Positions 17,137-26,406 of a stretch of DNA of 47,636 nt are shown in pieces. The notes under the pieces were generated by a model that saw only the letters and a list, made by a program, of their open reading frames with translations, did no database searches and had not been told where the DNA came from. The DNA is from JANOAR01 sp031411235 (GTDB taxonomy: Bacteria > Verrucomicrobiota > Verrucomicrobiia > Verrucomicrobiales > Verrucomicrobiaceae), in NCBI GenBank assembly GCA_031411235.1, contig JANOAR010000048.1, forward strand, positions 1 to 47,636. The letters run 5' to 3'. The first letter of the stretch is position 1, and each line of letters opens with the position of its first letter. Position numbers and translations under genes: made by a program.

Positions 17137-17406
17137 ATGACCATCAAAGCCACCCTCCTCATCATCACTGGCAGCGCCCTCGCTGGTATGTTCATGGGCG
17201 GCCTTTTCGGTCTGGCCTCGGGCAGCATGACGCCGGATTTTTTTCGCCACATCATCCCCTGGCAAGATGTGCAGCCTGTCGGCTTCGCCACCTTTCTCGG
17301 AGCAACCGTCGGTGTGGTACTCGGCGGCGGCATGGGGTGCTTCGCCGTTATGGTGGACGCCATTAAGACTTGGATCAAAGCCGCCAAATCTCCGAAGTCG
17401 GAATAA
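17137..17406 (+). CDS. Small two-helix membrane protein
   Basis: 89 residues with two glycine-rich hydrophobic segments (~5-29, LLIITGSALAGMFMGGLFG; ~48-75, GFATFLGATVGVVLGGGMG) and a short basic tail. The Gly spacing suggests tightly packed helices. It lies 22 bp after the DAHP synthase stop and 22 bp before the heptose kinase start, so it is probably co-transcribed. No family recognised. Confidence 0.65.
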   Translation: MTIKATLLIITGSALAGMFMGGLFGLASGSMTPDFFRHIIPWQDVQPVGFATFLGATVGVVLGGGMGCFAVMVDAIKTWIKAAKSPKSE

Positions 17407-17428
17407 CGCTCTGCCCTCGCCAACTCCT

Positions 17429-18448
17429 GTGACTCCTTCCGACCTCCAGACTCTCTCCGCCACCCGCATCCTCGTCATTGGCGACGTCATGCTCGATCAC
17501 TTCGTGTGGGGCAACGTGCGACGTATTTCGCCCGAGGCCCCAGTGCCTGTCGTCGAGGTTTCGCGCGAGACGTGGTTTCCTGGTGGCGCGGCGAATGTCG
17601 CACGCAACATCGCGCCCTTCAGCAAGCACAGCTTCATCATGGGCCGTGTGGGCAATGACGAGGCAGCGGCCAAGCTTGGCGAATTGCTCTGCGAGGAGGG
17701 CGTCAACATCGACCCCATGCTTGTCCATGAGCGCTTGCCGACCATTTCCAAGATGCGCATCGCCGCACGGCAACAACAGATCGTCCGCGTCGATCGCGAG
17801 GTGCTCGAAGCACTGAGCAGTGACGAACTAGCCCAGATCGAAAAGCGCGTGTGCACCATGCTGCCCGACCTCGACGCCATCATCATCGAGGACTACGGCA
17901 AGGGGTTCATCACCCAGCCCCTCGTCGATACACTCGTGCGCCTCGCCACAGAAGCAGGCAAGCTCATCACCGCCGACCCCAACCCTCGCAACCCCCTCAA
18001 CTGGCATGGCGTGTCGCTGGTGAAACCCAATCGCCTGGAAGCCTTCGCCGCTGCTGGCATCGAAGACCGCCACCGCACTGGCGACCCCACGCAAGACCCC
18101 GACCTACTCGAAGTCGGCGCACGTTTGCTGGCCAAGTGGAGCGTGCCACATGTGCTCATCACCCTCGGCGAGCAAGGCATGATGATCTTCAGCTCAGACA
18201 GCAAAGACAAGCCGCACCACATCCCCACGCGCGCCCGCGAAGTGTATGATGTCTCCGGCGCAGGCGACACCGCCATCGCCCTTTTAACACTGGCTCTCGC
18301 CAGCGGCATGAGCATCCACGACGCCGCCGAAATCGCCAACCACGCCAGCGGCATCGTCGTCGGTAAGCTCGGCACCGCCACGCTCACGCCCGAGGAATTG
18401 CTGGCTGCGTTTGCAGAAGACACCATCATCGCATCCTCAGCGCCATGA
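17429..18448 (+). CDS. hldA: D-glycero-beta-D-manno-heptose-7-phosphate kinase (RfaE domain I, PfkB family)
   Basis: 339 residues from a GTG at 17429; upstream codons overlap the small membrane-protein gene. ILVIGDVMLDHFVWGNVRRI is the RfaE/HldE kinase opening. WFPGGAANVARNIA is the sugar-binding GG motif, VDREV the characteristic acceptor-site block, and VYDVSGAGDTAIALL the anion hole with catalytic Asp. It phosphorylates heptose 7-phosphate at C1 en route to ADP-heptose. The nucleotidyltransferase domain II of bifunctional HldE is missing, so a separate HldC-type enzyme must exist elsewhere. gmhA follows. Confidence 0.9.
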   Translation: MTPSDLQTLSATRILVIGDVMLDHFVWGNVRRISPEAPVPVVEVSRETWFPGGAANVARNIAPFSKHSFIMGRVGNDEAAAKLGELLCEEGVNIDPMLVHERLPTISKMRIAARQQQIVRVDREVLEALSSDELAQIEKRVCTMLPDLDAIIIEDYGKGFITQPLVDTLVRLATEAGKLITADPNPRNPLNWHGVSLVKPNRLEAFAAAGIEDRHRTGDPTQDPDLLEVGARLLAKWSVPHVLITLGEQGMMIFSSDSKDKPHHIPTRAREVYDVSGAGDTAIALLTLALASGMSIHDAAEIANHASGIVVGKLGTATLTPEELLAAFAEDTIIASSAP

Positions 18449-18455
18449 CGAGTCA

Positions 18456-18544
18456 GTTGGAGTCCAGGCTTTAGCCGCATCAGAATGGCACAGTTCATCG
18501 TCTTCTCACAGATTTCCCTGAACGGCTGAAGCCTGAACTCCAAC
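18456..18544. repeat. Inverted-repeat element with GTTGGAGTCC ends
   Basis: The left arm 18456-18477 begins GTTGGAGTCCAGGCTTTAGC. The right arm 18523-18544 is its reverse complement with two mismatches in 22. A 45-base loop separates them. It begins 7 bp after the hldA stop. A single arm of the same sequence recurs at 27438-27459. No T-tract, so it is more like a miniature mobile repeat than a terminator. Confidence 0.75.
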
Positions 18545-18609
18545 GCGCCACAACAAGCTCCTCGCCTAGCCGAGCCTTCGCGGTCTAAAGCCCGAGACTA
18601 CTACCCACC

Positions 18610-19188
18610 ATGCCCCTCGCCTTCCCCACCCTCCTCGCCCAGCACCTCGCCGAACATCGCGACGCCATCGACCGCCTCGCAGGCATGACCGAGCAACTCG
18701 CGCCCCTCGCCGAGGCATGGCGCACGGCTCTCGCTAGCGGCAAAAAAATCCTCTTCTTTGGCAACGGCGGCAGCGCGGCAGACGCGCAGCATCTCGCGGC
18801 GGAACTCGTCGTTCGCTACCGCGTCAATCGTCGCGCCCTCGCTGGCATCGCGCTCACTACTGACACCAGCATCATCACCGCGCACAGCAATGACTTCGGC
18901 TTCGAGACGCTCTTCGCTCGCCAGATCGAAGCCCTCGCGCAGTCCGGCGATGTCGTCGTCGGCATCTCTACCTCGGGCACCAGCAAGAACATCATCGCTG
19001 GTCTGCAAACCGCCAATGACAAGAGCTGCATCACCATCGCCTTCACCGGTGAAAGCGGCGGCGAGTGCGCCCGCATCGCCCAGCTTTGTTTCAAAGCGCC
19101 CAGCGCCATCACCGCCCGCGTGCAGGAGTGCCACCTGCTCGTCGGCCATGCGTTATGTGATTTGGTCGAGAGTGATGCGGTAGGATAG
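18610..19188 (+). CDS. gmhA: Sedoheptulose-7-phosphate isomerase (phosphoheptose isomerase), SIS domain
   Basis: 192 residues. ILFFGNGGSAADAQHLAAEL is the SIS-domain phosphate-binding signature with the His and Glu typical of zinc-binding GmhA, and VGISTSGTSKNIIAGL is the second sugar-phosphate loop. VQECHLLVGHALCDLVE carries the late conserved His residues. It converts sedoheptulose 7-phosphate to D-glycero-D-manno-heptose 7-phosphate, the substrate of the kinase upstream. The last two codons and the TAG stop lie inside a palindromic repeat that starts at 19180. Confidence 0.93.
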   Translation: MPLAFPTLLAQHLAEHRDAIDRLAGMTEQLAPLAEAWRTALASGKKILFFGNGGSAADAQHLAAELVVRYRVNRRALAGIALTTDTSIITAHSNDFGFETLFARQIEALAQSGDVVVGISTSGTSKNIIAGLQTANDKSCITIAFTGESGGECARIAQLCFKAPSAITARVQECHLLVGHALCDLVESDAVG

Positions 19189-19258
19189 GCGGCCCCGCCT
19201 GTCCCCAAGTGCAGCGGGCATCTTGCCCGCCCCCTCAGCGAAGATCGTGTCCGCCCGG
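19180..19258. repeat. GTAGGA-family palindromic repeat, half copy
   Basis: It starts GTAGGATAGGCGGCCCCGCC and continues to the inner palindrome GCGGGCATCTTGCCCGC, then a degenerate spacer with ATCGTGTC. This matches the left half of the full element at 32052-32221. It supplies the gmhA stop codon. Confidence 0.75.
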
Positions 19259-19326
19259 CTCCTAGCCCAGCCATGATGCTGCGCACCCTACGACAGGCCA
19301 CACGGGCATAACCTGCCCACCTCATC

Positions 19327-20727
19327 ATGATTTCCTCCATGCATAGAACTTGGCGCAGTTGGTTCGCCGATTCTCATGTGGGTCGCCGCTGGCGGGCCAT
19401 CATGGAAAACGTCGCCACCTCCATGGCTGACCGTGTCGTCACGGGCATCTGTGCGCTCGCCCAGGTGCCGCTGGCGGTGAATTATCTCGGGCAGGAAGCC
19501 TTCGGACTTTGGATGACGCTCAGCGCTGTCGTCGCTGCCATGGCTGTCGCCGACTTGGGGCTCAGCATTGGCGTGCAGAATCGCATGGCCGATGCCTTTG
19601 GCCGCGATCAACTCATCGAGCTGCGCCAAGTCTGGAAGACTGGCTCACTCATCCTCGCGGGCATCGCCGCCCTGCTGGCGATCCTTTTACTGCCGTGTTG
19701 TTGGGCCGTCGATTGGGCCGCTCTCTTTAAAATCAGCAACGCACAAGTCGCCGCTTCCGTGCCGCACTGCCTCGTCATCATGGTCGGTGCCTTCTGCCTC
19801 GGCTTACCCCTCACCACCGCCCACCGCTTGGCTCTTGCCGTGCAACTCGGCTGGATGGCGAATATCAAATCCACCGCCCAAGCCATCGTTACCCTCGCGC
19901 TCGTCGCCCTAGCGGCTTGGCAACGGCTCGACCTCCCCGCCTTCCTGCTCGTCATCACCTTACCGCCCGCCATCGCTAACCTCCTGCTGCTCCTCGCCCT
20001 GCGTCGGCAACTGGGCTGGCACACGACGGCAGCACCCGCCTTCTCCGCCAGCATGGGCAGGGAAATCGCGGGCAAAAACCTGCTCTTCACCTTGCCGCAG
20101 ATCGGTGCCACAGCGCTGGGCGTCGTGCCTTCGCTCCTGCTTGCCAGCCTGCTGGGAGCCGCAGCCTTGACCCCGTGGAATCTGATGCAGCGTCTACTCG
20201 GCCTGCCCGTCATGTTCCAGCACATGTTCCTCGCGCCGCTCTGGCCTGCCTACACCGAAGCCAATGCGCGTGGCGATCTCGCCTGGGTCAGAGCCACCTA
20301 TCGCCGCTCGCTCTGGCTTAGCCTGTTCGTCGCCATCCTACCCACCTTGTCCTTTGCCCTTTGGGGGCGTTGGGCGCTTAGCGTTTGGAGCAGCCAGCCT
20401 ATCGACACCTTCGACCCCTGGCTACTCGCCGCGACCAGCCTGTGGACAGCCCTGCAAGCCCTCACCTTCCCCGCTGCTGCCTTGCTAAATGCCCACGGAT
20501 GGATCAAAGGCCAAGCCATCTATGGCACCGTCGCCGTCGCAGGGAGCCTACTGCTCATGCCCACGGTCATCAGCGCGATGGGGACAGTCGGCGTGCCCTT
20601 GACCTTGGTCATCGTGTTCGGAGCCATCGGAGTACCCTTCACTTTTTGGGAAGCCCGCTATCAGTTGCGGCGGCAAGAGCGCCGACTAGCGGCACCCCTG
20701 GCGAGCGCGTCGATTTGCGCCGCTTGA
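19327..20727 (+). CDS. Polysaccharide flippase (Wzx-like, MOP superfamily)
   Basis: 466 residues with about 12 predicted membrane helices spread over the whole length. LAVNYLGQEAFGLWMTLSAV and DLGLSIGVQNRMADAFGRDQ are typical of the lipid-linked oligosaccharide flippases of the MOP superfamily. It would move undecaprenyl-linked repeat units across the inner membrane. ATGs also occur at residues 5 and 26, so the exact start is uncertain. Its TGA overlaps the ATG of the FkbM gene by one base, so they are probably coupled. Confidence 0.87.
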   Translation: MISSMHRTWRSWFADSHVGRRWRAIMENVATSMADRVVTGICALAQVPLAVNYLGQEAFGLWMTLSAVVAAMAVADLGLSIGVQNRMADAFGRDQLIELRQVWKTGSLILAGIAALLAILLLPCCWAVDWAALFKISNAQVAASVPHCLVIMVGAFCLGLPLTTAHRLALAVQLGWMANIKSTAQAIVTLALVALAAWQRLDLPAFLLVITLPPAIANLLLLLALRRQLGWHTTAAPAFSASMGREIAGKNLLFTLPQIGATALGVVPSLLLASLLGAAALTPWNLMQRLLGLPVMFQHMFLAPLWPAYTEANARGDLAWVRATYRRSLWLSLFVAILPTLSFALWGRWALSVWSSQPIDTFDPWLLAATSLWTALQALTFPAAALLNAHGWIKGQAIYGTVAVAGSLLLMPTVISAMGTVGVPLTLVIVFGAIGVPFTFWEARYQLRRQERRLAAPLASASICAA

Positions 20728-21707
20728 TGACCGACACATCACCACCACTGCCCCTCATGACTGCGGTCATTCAATTTTTTGTCCTAGCCATTTTGTGCCT
20801 TACCGCACCGCTACCCAGCCTGCTGCGCCGCCTGCTCCAGCGGCTGCCACGCAGCCTCTACAACCAGTGCAGCACCCCCTTTCGCTACCCCATCCACGGG
20901 CGCTGGCTTTGGTTCAATGCCCGCAGCAGCTACCCCATCACTGTCGCCTCCTACCCGTTGATGAATGCCGCCCTTGTGGACGGCGTCGCCGCCTGCTTCC
21001 ACAGCCTGGGCCGCCCCGCGACGATGATCGACGTCGGTGCCGCCATCGGCGATACCCTGAGCCTTATCGAGGAGCGCTGCCCGCACATGATCGGCAGACA
21101 CTTCTGCATCGAGGCCGCCCCCCATTTCCTGGAACTGCTGCGCCGCAACACCGCCGCCATGCCGCAGGTCACCATCATTCCGCAGCTCCTTGCCGCTGAA
21201 GAAAAGACCATCCCCTCGCTCGTCCACACCCACGGCAGTACCGCCGCCGCCGTAGGCGAAGACCAAGTCCAGGCCATCCCCCTTGACCGCGTGCCTGAGC
21301 TGCAAAACCAACGCATCGACCTCTTAAAAATTGATGTGGACGGCTACGATGGTGAAGTCCTCGCCGGAGCCCGGCAGCTAATCGCCCGCGACCAGCCGCT
21401 CATCATTTTCGAGTGGCATCCCGTGCTCTGGCAGCGTGCGGGGAATGACCTCTTCCAAGTCTTCACCCTGCTCCGCGACGCAGGCTATGACCGCCTGCTC
21501 TGGTTCCACAACACGGGCGAGTTCAGCCACTTCACCAGCACCACCGCCGACGCACTCGTGCAGCACCGCCACACCGCGCACTACTTGCAAAAAGAAAGCC
21601 CGCAGGGCGACCCGCACTTCGACATCATCGCCCTTCATCAAGGCTCGAAAATTGATCCCGTCGATCTAGCTCGACTGCCGCACACACGGCAGTGGCTGAA
21701 GCGCTAA
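20727..21707 (+). CDS. FkbM family methyltransferase
   Basis: 326 residues from an ATG that overlaps the flippase stop by one base. A hydrophobic N-terminal segment (~10-30, TAVIQFFVLAILCLTAPLPS) may anchor it to the membrane. The Rossmann core has ATMIDVGAAIGDTLSLIEE (SAM motif I), and IDLLKIDVDGYDGEVLAGA is the FkbM family signature. Members O-methylate sugars or lipid-linked glycans. Placement between flippase and heptosyltransferase suggests modification of the locus polysaccharide. Confidence 0.87.
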   Translation: MTDTSPPLPLMTAVIQFFVLAILCLTAPLPSLLRRLLQRLPRSLYNQCSTPFRYPIHGRWLWFNARSSYPITVASYPLMNAALVDGVAACFHSLGRPATMIDVGAAIGDTLSLIEERCPHMIGRHFCIEAAPHFLELLRRNTAAMPQVTIIPQLLAAEEKTIPSLVHTHGSTAAAVGEDQVQAIPLDRVPELQNQRIDLLKIDVDGYDGEVLAGARQLIARDQPLIIFEWHPVLWQRAGNDLFQVFTLLRDAGYDRLLWFHNTGEFSHFTSTTADALVQHRHTAHYLQKESPQGDPHFDIIALHQGSKIDPVDLARLPHTRQWLKR

Positions 21708-21734
21708 CTTTGCTCGAAAGCCAAGCCTTGGCCC

Positions 21735-22913
21735 ATGATCGCCCGTCTCAAATTACGACTCCAGTACCTGTGGGTCTGGCTCCTCACACGCCCTCTCACC
21801 GTCCGCCTCCTTCGCCAATACCTGCGCGGCACAGACACACCGCCACCCGGCCCCTTCGATCCCGAGCAAGTCCATCGCATCCTCGTTCACCGCGTCGATG
21901 CCCTCGGCGACACCATCCTCACCCTGCCCCTGCTGCAAGCCCTGCGCGACCGCTGGCCCAACGCCCACATCACCTACGCCGCCCCGCCCCTCGCCCTCAG
22001 CCTTTTTAAACACGACCCGCGCGTCAATGAACTGCTCCCCGTCCACACCAGCAGACCCTTCAGCCGCATCCGGCGAATGCTCGAATGGCGCGACATCTGC
22101 AACGCCGCTGGCCCCCAGGGCTACGACCTCGCCATCGTCGCCCGTTGGGATCAGGACGACTACGGCTGCGCCATCCAGTGCCACCTCCTCGGCAGTCGTT
22201 GGATCATCGGCCATGAGCAAAGCGTCCGCCCCAATCCCTTGTGGATCGGTGCCCGCATCGACTACCTCCTCACCACCGCCGTTAAAAATGCCACCGGCCA
22301 TGAAGTCGAGCGCACCCATGCACTCCTCGAAGCCATCGGCCTCCGCGCCCCCGCCCACGTCGCCCCCATCGGCACCACACCCGCCATCGAGACCGCTATC
22401 GACCACTGGCTTGAAATCCAGAGCGTGCCAGCAGGAGCCCCGCTCATCGCCTTCGGAGTCGGCTCAGCCGAAGCAAAAAAAATATGGCCTAGAGAGCACT
22501 TCGCCACCCTTGCCCAGTCGTTGCTCCAGCAGCACTTCACCCTCCTCATCATCGGCGGCCCAGAGGATCAAGACACTGGCCAATACCTCGCCCAGCACGG
22601 CTGCCTCGACGCCACCCGCCTACCCAGCATACAGCATACAGCCGCCCTGCTAAAACGAGCCACCCTCCTCATCGGCAATGACTCCGGCCCCAAGCACCTC
22701 GCCGCCGCCCAGGGCCTGCCCGTTATTGAAATCTCGCATCACCCCGAAGGAGCCGACCCCGAGCACCGCTACTCCGCGCGTCGCTTTGGCCCCTGGGCCG
22801 TGCCCCACCGCGTCCTCTCCCCACGCGCCACCACCGGCACCATCGCCGACATCACCCCGCATGAAGTCCTGCAAGCCATGCAGGCACTGAGCCCCTCACC
22901 AGCACGCACTTAA
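21735..22913 (+). CDS. Glycosyltransferase family 9 (heptosyltransferase-like)
   Basis: 392 residues of GT-B fold. ILVHRVDALGDTILTLPLLQ is the GT9 N-terminal signature, and LLIGNDSGPKHLAAAQGLPV is the C-terminal donor-site motif. Family members transfer heptose from ADP-heptose to lipopolysaccharide or other surface glycans, which agrees with hldA and gmhA upstream. Residues 251-254 are encoded across a run of eight A residues, but the frame is continuous on both sides. Confidence 0.9.
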   Translation: MIARLKLRLQYLWVWLLTRPLTVRLLRQYLRGTDTPPPGPFDPEQVHRILVHRVDALGDTILTLPLLQALRDRWPNAHITYAAPPLALSLFKHDPRVNELLPVHTSRPFSRIRRMLEWRDICNAAGPQGYDLAIVARWDQDDYGCAIQCHLLGSRWIIGHEQSVRPNPLWIGARIDYLLTTAVKNATGHEVERTHALLEAIGLRAPAHVAPIGTTPAIETAIDHWLEIQSVPAGAPLIAFGVGSAEAKKIWPREHFATLAQSLLQQHFTLLIIGGPEDQDTGQYLAQHGCLDATRLPSIQHTAALLKRATLLIGNDSGPKHLAAAQGLPVIEISHHPEGADPEHRYSARRFGPWAVPHRVLSPRATTGTIADITPHEVLQAMQALSPSPART

Positions 22914-22919
22914 TCACCC

Positions 22920-24497
22920 ATGAACAACTCAGGAGCCATCACCCCGTTAACCATCATTGGAGCCATGATCGCGGCCCTGTATGTCATCGCCTCCATCCTG
23001 CTCGGCGGTGGTAATGAACTCGCCGCCCTGTGCGACTACCTACTCGCCGCCGCCGTCCTCATCGGGCTCCTTTTCCCCAAAGGCAGCATCCTCGTCTGGC
23101 TCTTCCTCTGCGCCTACACCGACCTGTTGAAGCGCTTCCTCATCGTCTCAGGGCGCGTCAGTTACACCGATCTCTTCAGCGTCCTCGGCATCCCGCCAGC
23201 CATGCTCGGCGGCATCGTCGCCAGCATCATCCTCAGCGCCCTAATGGGGAAACACAAGCTCACCGCCGCCCACTGGCGTCTCTTCCTCATCTCCTGCGTC
23301 CTTGTCATCCTCTCCGGCGTCCTCGCCGCCAGCGAGGGCAAAGGCGGCATCGGCGGCATCCTCAGCGGCATCGCCAACAACGGCTTCTACGCCATGCTCC
23401 TCTTCGTCATCCCCTGCCTTTACAAGACCAGCGATGAAGCCCTGCGGCTGCTAAAATCCGTCCTCTGGATCTTCCTCCCCGTCGCCCTCTACGGCATTTA
23501 CCAGGCCATCTTCGGCTTCCAAGAGTTTGAAATCGCCTATCTCAAAACTGGGCTCAGCATCGAAATCAAGCAACTCTTCAACAACGAAGTGCGGCCCTTC
23601 TCCACGCTCAACTCCCCCACCGCGCTCAGCGCCATCTGCGGAGCCCTCGCCGCCCTCGCCGCCGTCCTCACCCTCACCCCACACCCCACCAGTCGTCGCC
23701 GCGTCTTGGGTCTCATCCAGGGCACCTTTTGCACCCTCATCTATCTCGTCGGCCTCATCGCCTCCACCACGCGCAGCTCCTTCATCATCCTTCCCTTCGT
23801 CATCTGCGGTGCCTTCTACTTCTGCTCCTCGCGCAGCACCAAGCTCCTCTACGTCACCTGTGCCATCGCCTTCCTCGCCCTCGTCCTCTCCGCTGATTTC
23901 CTCCTTTCAAATCTCGGTGCCTGGCAGAGCAAAATCTCCGACCTCGCAGGCGAAAGCGAATTCGGTGCCCAGATGGCCCGCGTTGCCACCTTCAGCGATC
24001 GCCTGATGGGCTTCGCCCTCCTCACCAAAAACCCCGAAGTCTATACCCTCTTCGGTTACGGCGCGGATCGCGGCACCGACGGCTCCGACCCCTTCTATTG
24101 CCACGACCTCATCACCGGCCTCCTCGTCCGCCGTGGCCTCCTCGGCCTCGTCCTCGCCCTCGGCTCCGTCGCCCTCGCCCTTACCAAAGCCCACAGCGCC
24201 GTCCTCAGCATTCGTCATCGCCCCCATCGTCGCATCGCCGCCACCCTGCTCGCCCTCTCCTTCTCCTTCGTGCTCGTCTCCGTCATCAGCGGCAGCATCC
24301 TGCACATCTTCCCCGTCAACGTCTTCCTCTGGTTCTTCCTCGGCCTCCTCGTGCTCGTCTCCCAGAGCGCGGAAGCCACTGCCGAAGTTGAAGTCGAAGC
24401 CGCCACCACAACCCCTTCCTTCGATAGAAAAGACTTCAAACGCTTCAGCCGTCCTCGCCCCACGACGCCCACACCCTCGGGCGCAAGCATCCTGTAA
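22920..24497 (+). CDS. O-antigen polymerase/ligase-like membrane protein (Wzy/WaaL type)
   Basis: 525 residues with roughly 10-12 hydrophobic segments and a long loop near residues 330-380 (typical of Wzy_C proteins), containing GAQMARVATFSDRLMGFALL and GYGADRGTDGSDPF. The Arg-rich loop and the topology fit polymerases or ligases acting on undecaprenyl-linked glycans in the periplasm. The C-terminal 45 residues are a charged, Thr/Pro-rich cytoplasmic tail. It starts 6 bp after the GT9 stop. Sequence alone does not separate polymerase from ligase. Confidence 0.8.
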   Translation: MNNSGAITPLTIIGAMIAALYVIASILLGGGNELAALCDYLLAAAVLIGLLFPKGSILVWLFLCAYTDLLKRFLIVSGRVSYTDLFSVLGIPPAMLGGIVASIILSALMGKHKLTAAHWRLFLISCVLVILSGVLAASEGKGGIGGILSGIANNGFYAMLLFVIPCLYKTSDEALRLLKSVLWIFLPVALYGIYQAIFGFQEFEIAYLKTGLSIEIKQLFNNEVRPFSTLNSPTALSAICGALAALAAVLTLTPHPTSRRRVLGLIQGTFCTLIYLVGLIASTTRSSFIILPFVICGAFYFCSSRSTKLLYVTCAIAFLALVLSADFLLSNLGAWQSKISDLAGESEFGAQMARVATFSDRLMGFALLTKNPEVYTLFGYGADRGTDGSDPFYCHDLITGLLVRRGLLGLVLALGSVALALTKAHSAVLSIRHRPHRRIAATLLALSFSFVLVSVISGSILHIFPVNVFLWFFLGLLVLVSQSAEATAEVEVEAATTTPSFDRKDFKRFSRPRPTTPTPSGASIL

Positions 24498-24538
24498 TCC
24501 CACTTCCCGCGCTGCATACCACGCAGCCCCACCGCCCC

Positions 24539-25252
24539 ATGCTCCAGTCCCTCCGCAACCATCTGCGCACCCTCCTGCGCCGCTACATCTACACCCCCAA
24601 CACCATTCGTTATCGCGTCGAATGGCCCCGCATCCGCGAAGCCTTCACCCACATCGGTACCACTGGCCGACTCTTCGATGGCGGCTGCGGCTCCGGTGAA
24701 TTTGCCCGTCGTATCCTCCTCAGCGGCCTGTGCAAAGAAGTCGTTGGCCTCGAACCCTCCGACGACAACTTCAAGCAACTCCAGCGCAACCTCGGCACCT
24801 ACCCCGGCGTCCGCATCATCCAGGCCGACCTCCTCGCCATCCCCGAGCCCGACGCCAGCATGGACATGGTCATGTCCACCCAAGTCATCGAGCACATCGA
24901 GGATCACCACACCGTCGCCCGCGAACTCGTCCGCATCCTCCGCCCCGGCGGCCACGCCCTCATCACCGTCCCCCATCCGCCCGAGCACTGGTACAACGAC
25001 GACCACAAACGCGAAGGCTACACCGAAGCCGACCTCCGCGCCCTCTGCGAGCCCCTCGGCCTCACGACGCTGCACACCAGCTACTTCCTCACCAAGGCCA
25101 CCACCAACCGCATGATCCGCGCCGCTAGGCTCCCCCTCGCAGGCCAATTCCTTCCTGTCGCCTGGATCGACGCCGAGACCCACCTCACCGCCGAGCAACG
25201 CCGCGCCGACACCCCCTACGGCATCCTCATGCTCTTCAAAAAAGACCCATGA
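24539..25252 (+). CDS. SAM-dependent methyltransferase (class I)
   Basis: 237 residues. LFDGGCGSGEFARRILLSG is SAM motif I, ADLLAIPEPDASMDMVMSTQ contains the motif II/III region, and VIEHIEDHHTVARELVRILR plus GGHALITVPHPPEHWY complete the Methyltransf_11/25-type fold. The substrate is unknown; context suggests sugar methylation. It overlaps the following glycosyltransferase gene by four bases (ATGA), implying coupling. Confidence 0.88.
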   Translation: MLQSLRNHLRTLLRRYIYTPNTIRYRVEWPRIREAFTHIGTTGRLFDGGCGSGEFARRILLSGLCKEVVGLEPSDDNFKQLQRNLGTYPGVRIIQADLLAIPEPDASMDMVMSTQVIEHIEDHHTVARELVRILRPGGHALITVPHPPEHWYNDDHKREGYTEADLRALCEPLGLTTLHTSYFLTKATTNRMIRAARLPLAGQFLPVAWIDAETHLTAEQRRADTPYGILMLFKKDP

Positions 25253-26394
25253 GGCTCATCATCGTCGATCCCCACCTCAGCACCCGCAGCCCCTCCATGA
25301 GCGGCATCGTCCGTGCCCTCCCCGCGCTCAAAGCCCAGGGCTGGCAGCTCGAAGCCTGGTGCTGGCACAGCGACCCCGGCCTCCCCCTAGACCGCATCGT
25401 CCGCCTCCCCACCTTCGGCAATCTCCCCGTCCTCGCCTCCCACGCCTTCACGCTCTGGGCCACCCTCTACGCCCTCTGGCGCACCTGCACCGCCCCCCGC
25501 CAGCGCCGCGATGAAGTACGCTACACCGTCGCCAGTTACCTCCCCTTCTGCGACATCGCCCACGTCCACTTCTCCTGCTGGGACTGGGAGCACGCCCAGC
25601 AGAGACTCCCCACCCGCACCCTCCGCGACTGGTACGAGCGCCTCACCAACCTCGGCGGCCTCATCGCTGCCGAACTCTTCTTTCGCATCACCACCGCCCG
25701 CACCGTCCTGTGCGTCTCCCACGGAGTAGCCGATGACGTCAGAAAAAAAGCCCCACGGCTCAACCTCCACGTCCTGCCCAACAGCTACGACCCCCAGCGC
25801 TTCAACCCCACCACACGCCACAGCCTCCGCAACGCCGCCCGCCTGCGCCACGGCTACACCGAGCGCGACATCGTCTTCAACTTCACCAGCACCGGGCACT
25901 ACCGGCGCAAAGGCTTCCTCCTCGCCGCCCAGGCCATCCAGCGACTCCAGGCCCGAGGCCACACCACCGCCCGGCTCCACGTCGTCGGCGGCACTGACCG
26001 CCACCGCGCTGAACTCGCGCAGCAGCTCACCACCCTCGATCCCGACTGGCCGCGCTACATCACCTTTGCCGGGGCCACGCCCCACGTAGAGGCCGAATTC
26101 GCCGCCAGCGACGCCTTCCTCTTCCCCTCCCACTCCGAAGCCTTCGGCCTCGTCACCCTAGAAGCCGCCGCCTCCGGCCTCCCCCTCTTCCTCACCCGCC
26201 ACCAAGGAGCCGCCATGATGCTCAAAGACGGCATCAATGGCCGCTATCTCGAACCCAACGCCGAAGCCATCGCCGACGTCCTCACCGACTTCATCACCGG
26301 TGCCTGGAAACCCCAGCCCACCACCCTGGATCACGCACTCGATAGCACCACCTACGCCGCCCGCTTCATCGAGCACATCAAAGCCATCGCCTAG
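25249..26394 (+). CDS. Glycosyltransferase family 4
   Basis: 381 residues, GT-B fold. DIVFNFTSTGHYRRKGFLLA opens the C-terminal GT1-type domain. VEAEFAASDAFLFPSHSEAF with GLVTLEAAASGLPLFLTRHQ holds the E-x7-E donor-nucleotide motif. The N-terminal half includes the acceptor side. It transfers an unidentified sugar in building the polysaccharide. Its start overlaps the methyltransferase stop, and 12 bp separate its stop from the exosortase start. Confidence 0.92.
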   Translation: MRLIIVDPHLSTRSPSMSGIVRALPALKAQGWQLEAWCWHSDPGLPLDRIVRLPTFGNLPVLASHAFTLWATLYALWRTCTAPRQRRDEVRYTVASYLPFCDIAHVHFSCWDWEHAQQRLPTRTLRDWYERLTNLGGLIAAELFFRITTARTVLCVSHGVADDVRKKAPRLNLHVLPNSYDPQRFNPTTRHSLRNAARLRHGYTERDIVFNFTSTGHYRRKGFLLAAQAIQRLQARGHTTARLHVVGGTDRHRAELAQQLTTLDPDWPRYITFAGATPHVEAEFAASDAFLFPSHSEAFGLVTLEAAASGLPLFLTRHQGAAMMLKDGINGRYLEPNAEAIADVLTDFITGAWKPQPTTLDHALDSTTYAARFIEHIKAIA

Positions 26395-26406
26395 CCCCAC
26401 CTCTTT

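Noticed and set aside
22485..22492. Run of eight A in the GT9 gene as a programmed frameshift site
   Set aside because: The same frame encodes conserved GT9 sequence on both sides, so no shift is needed.
23907..25198. Large minus-strand frames rich in Gly, Glu, Val and Asp opposite the polymerase and methyltransferase genes
   Set aside because: They are mirror images of strong GC3 bias on the plus strand; no domain recognised, and the plus-strand genes are clear.
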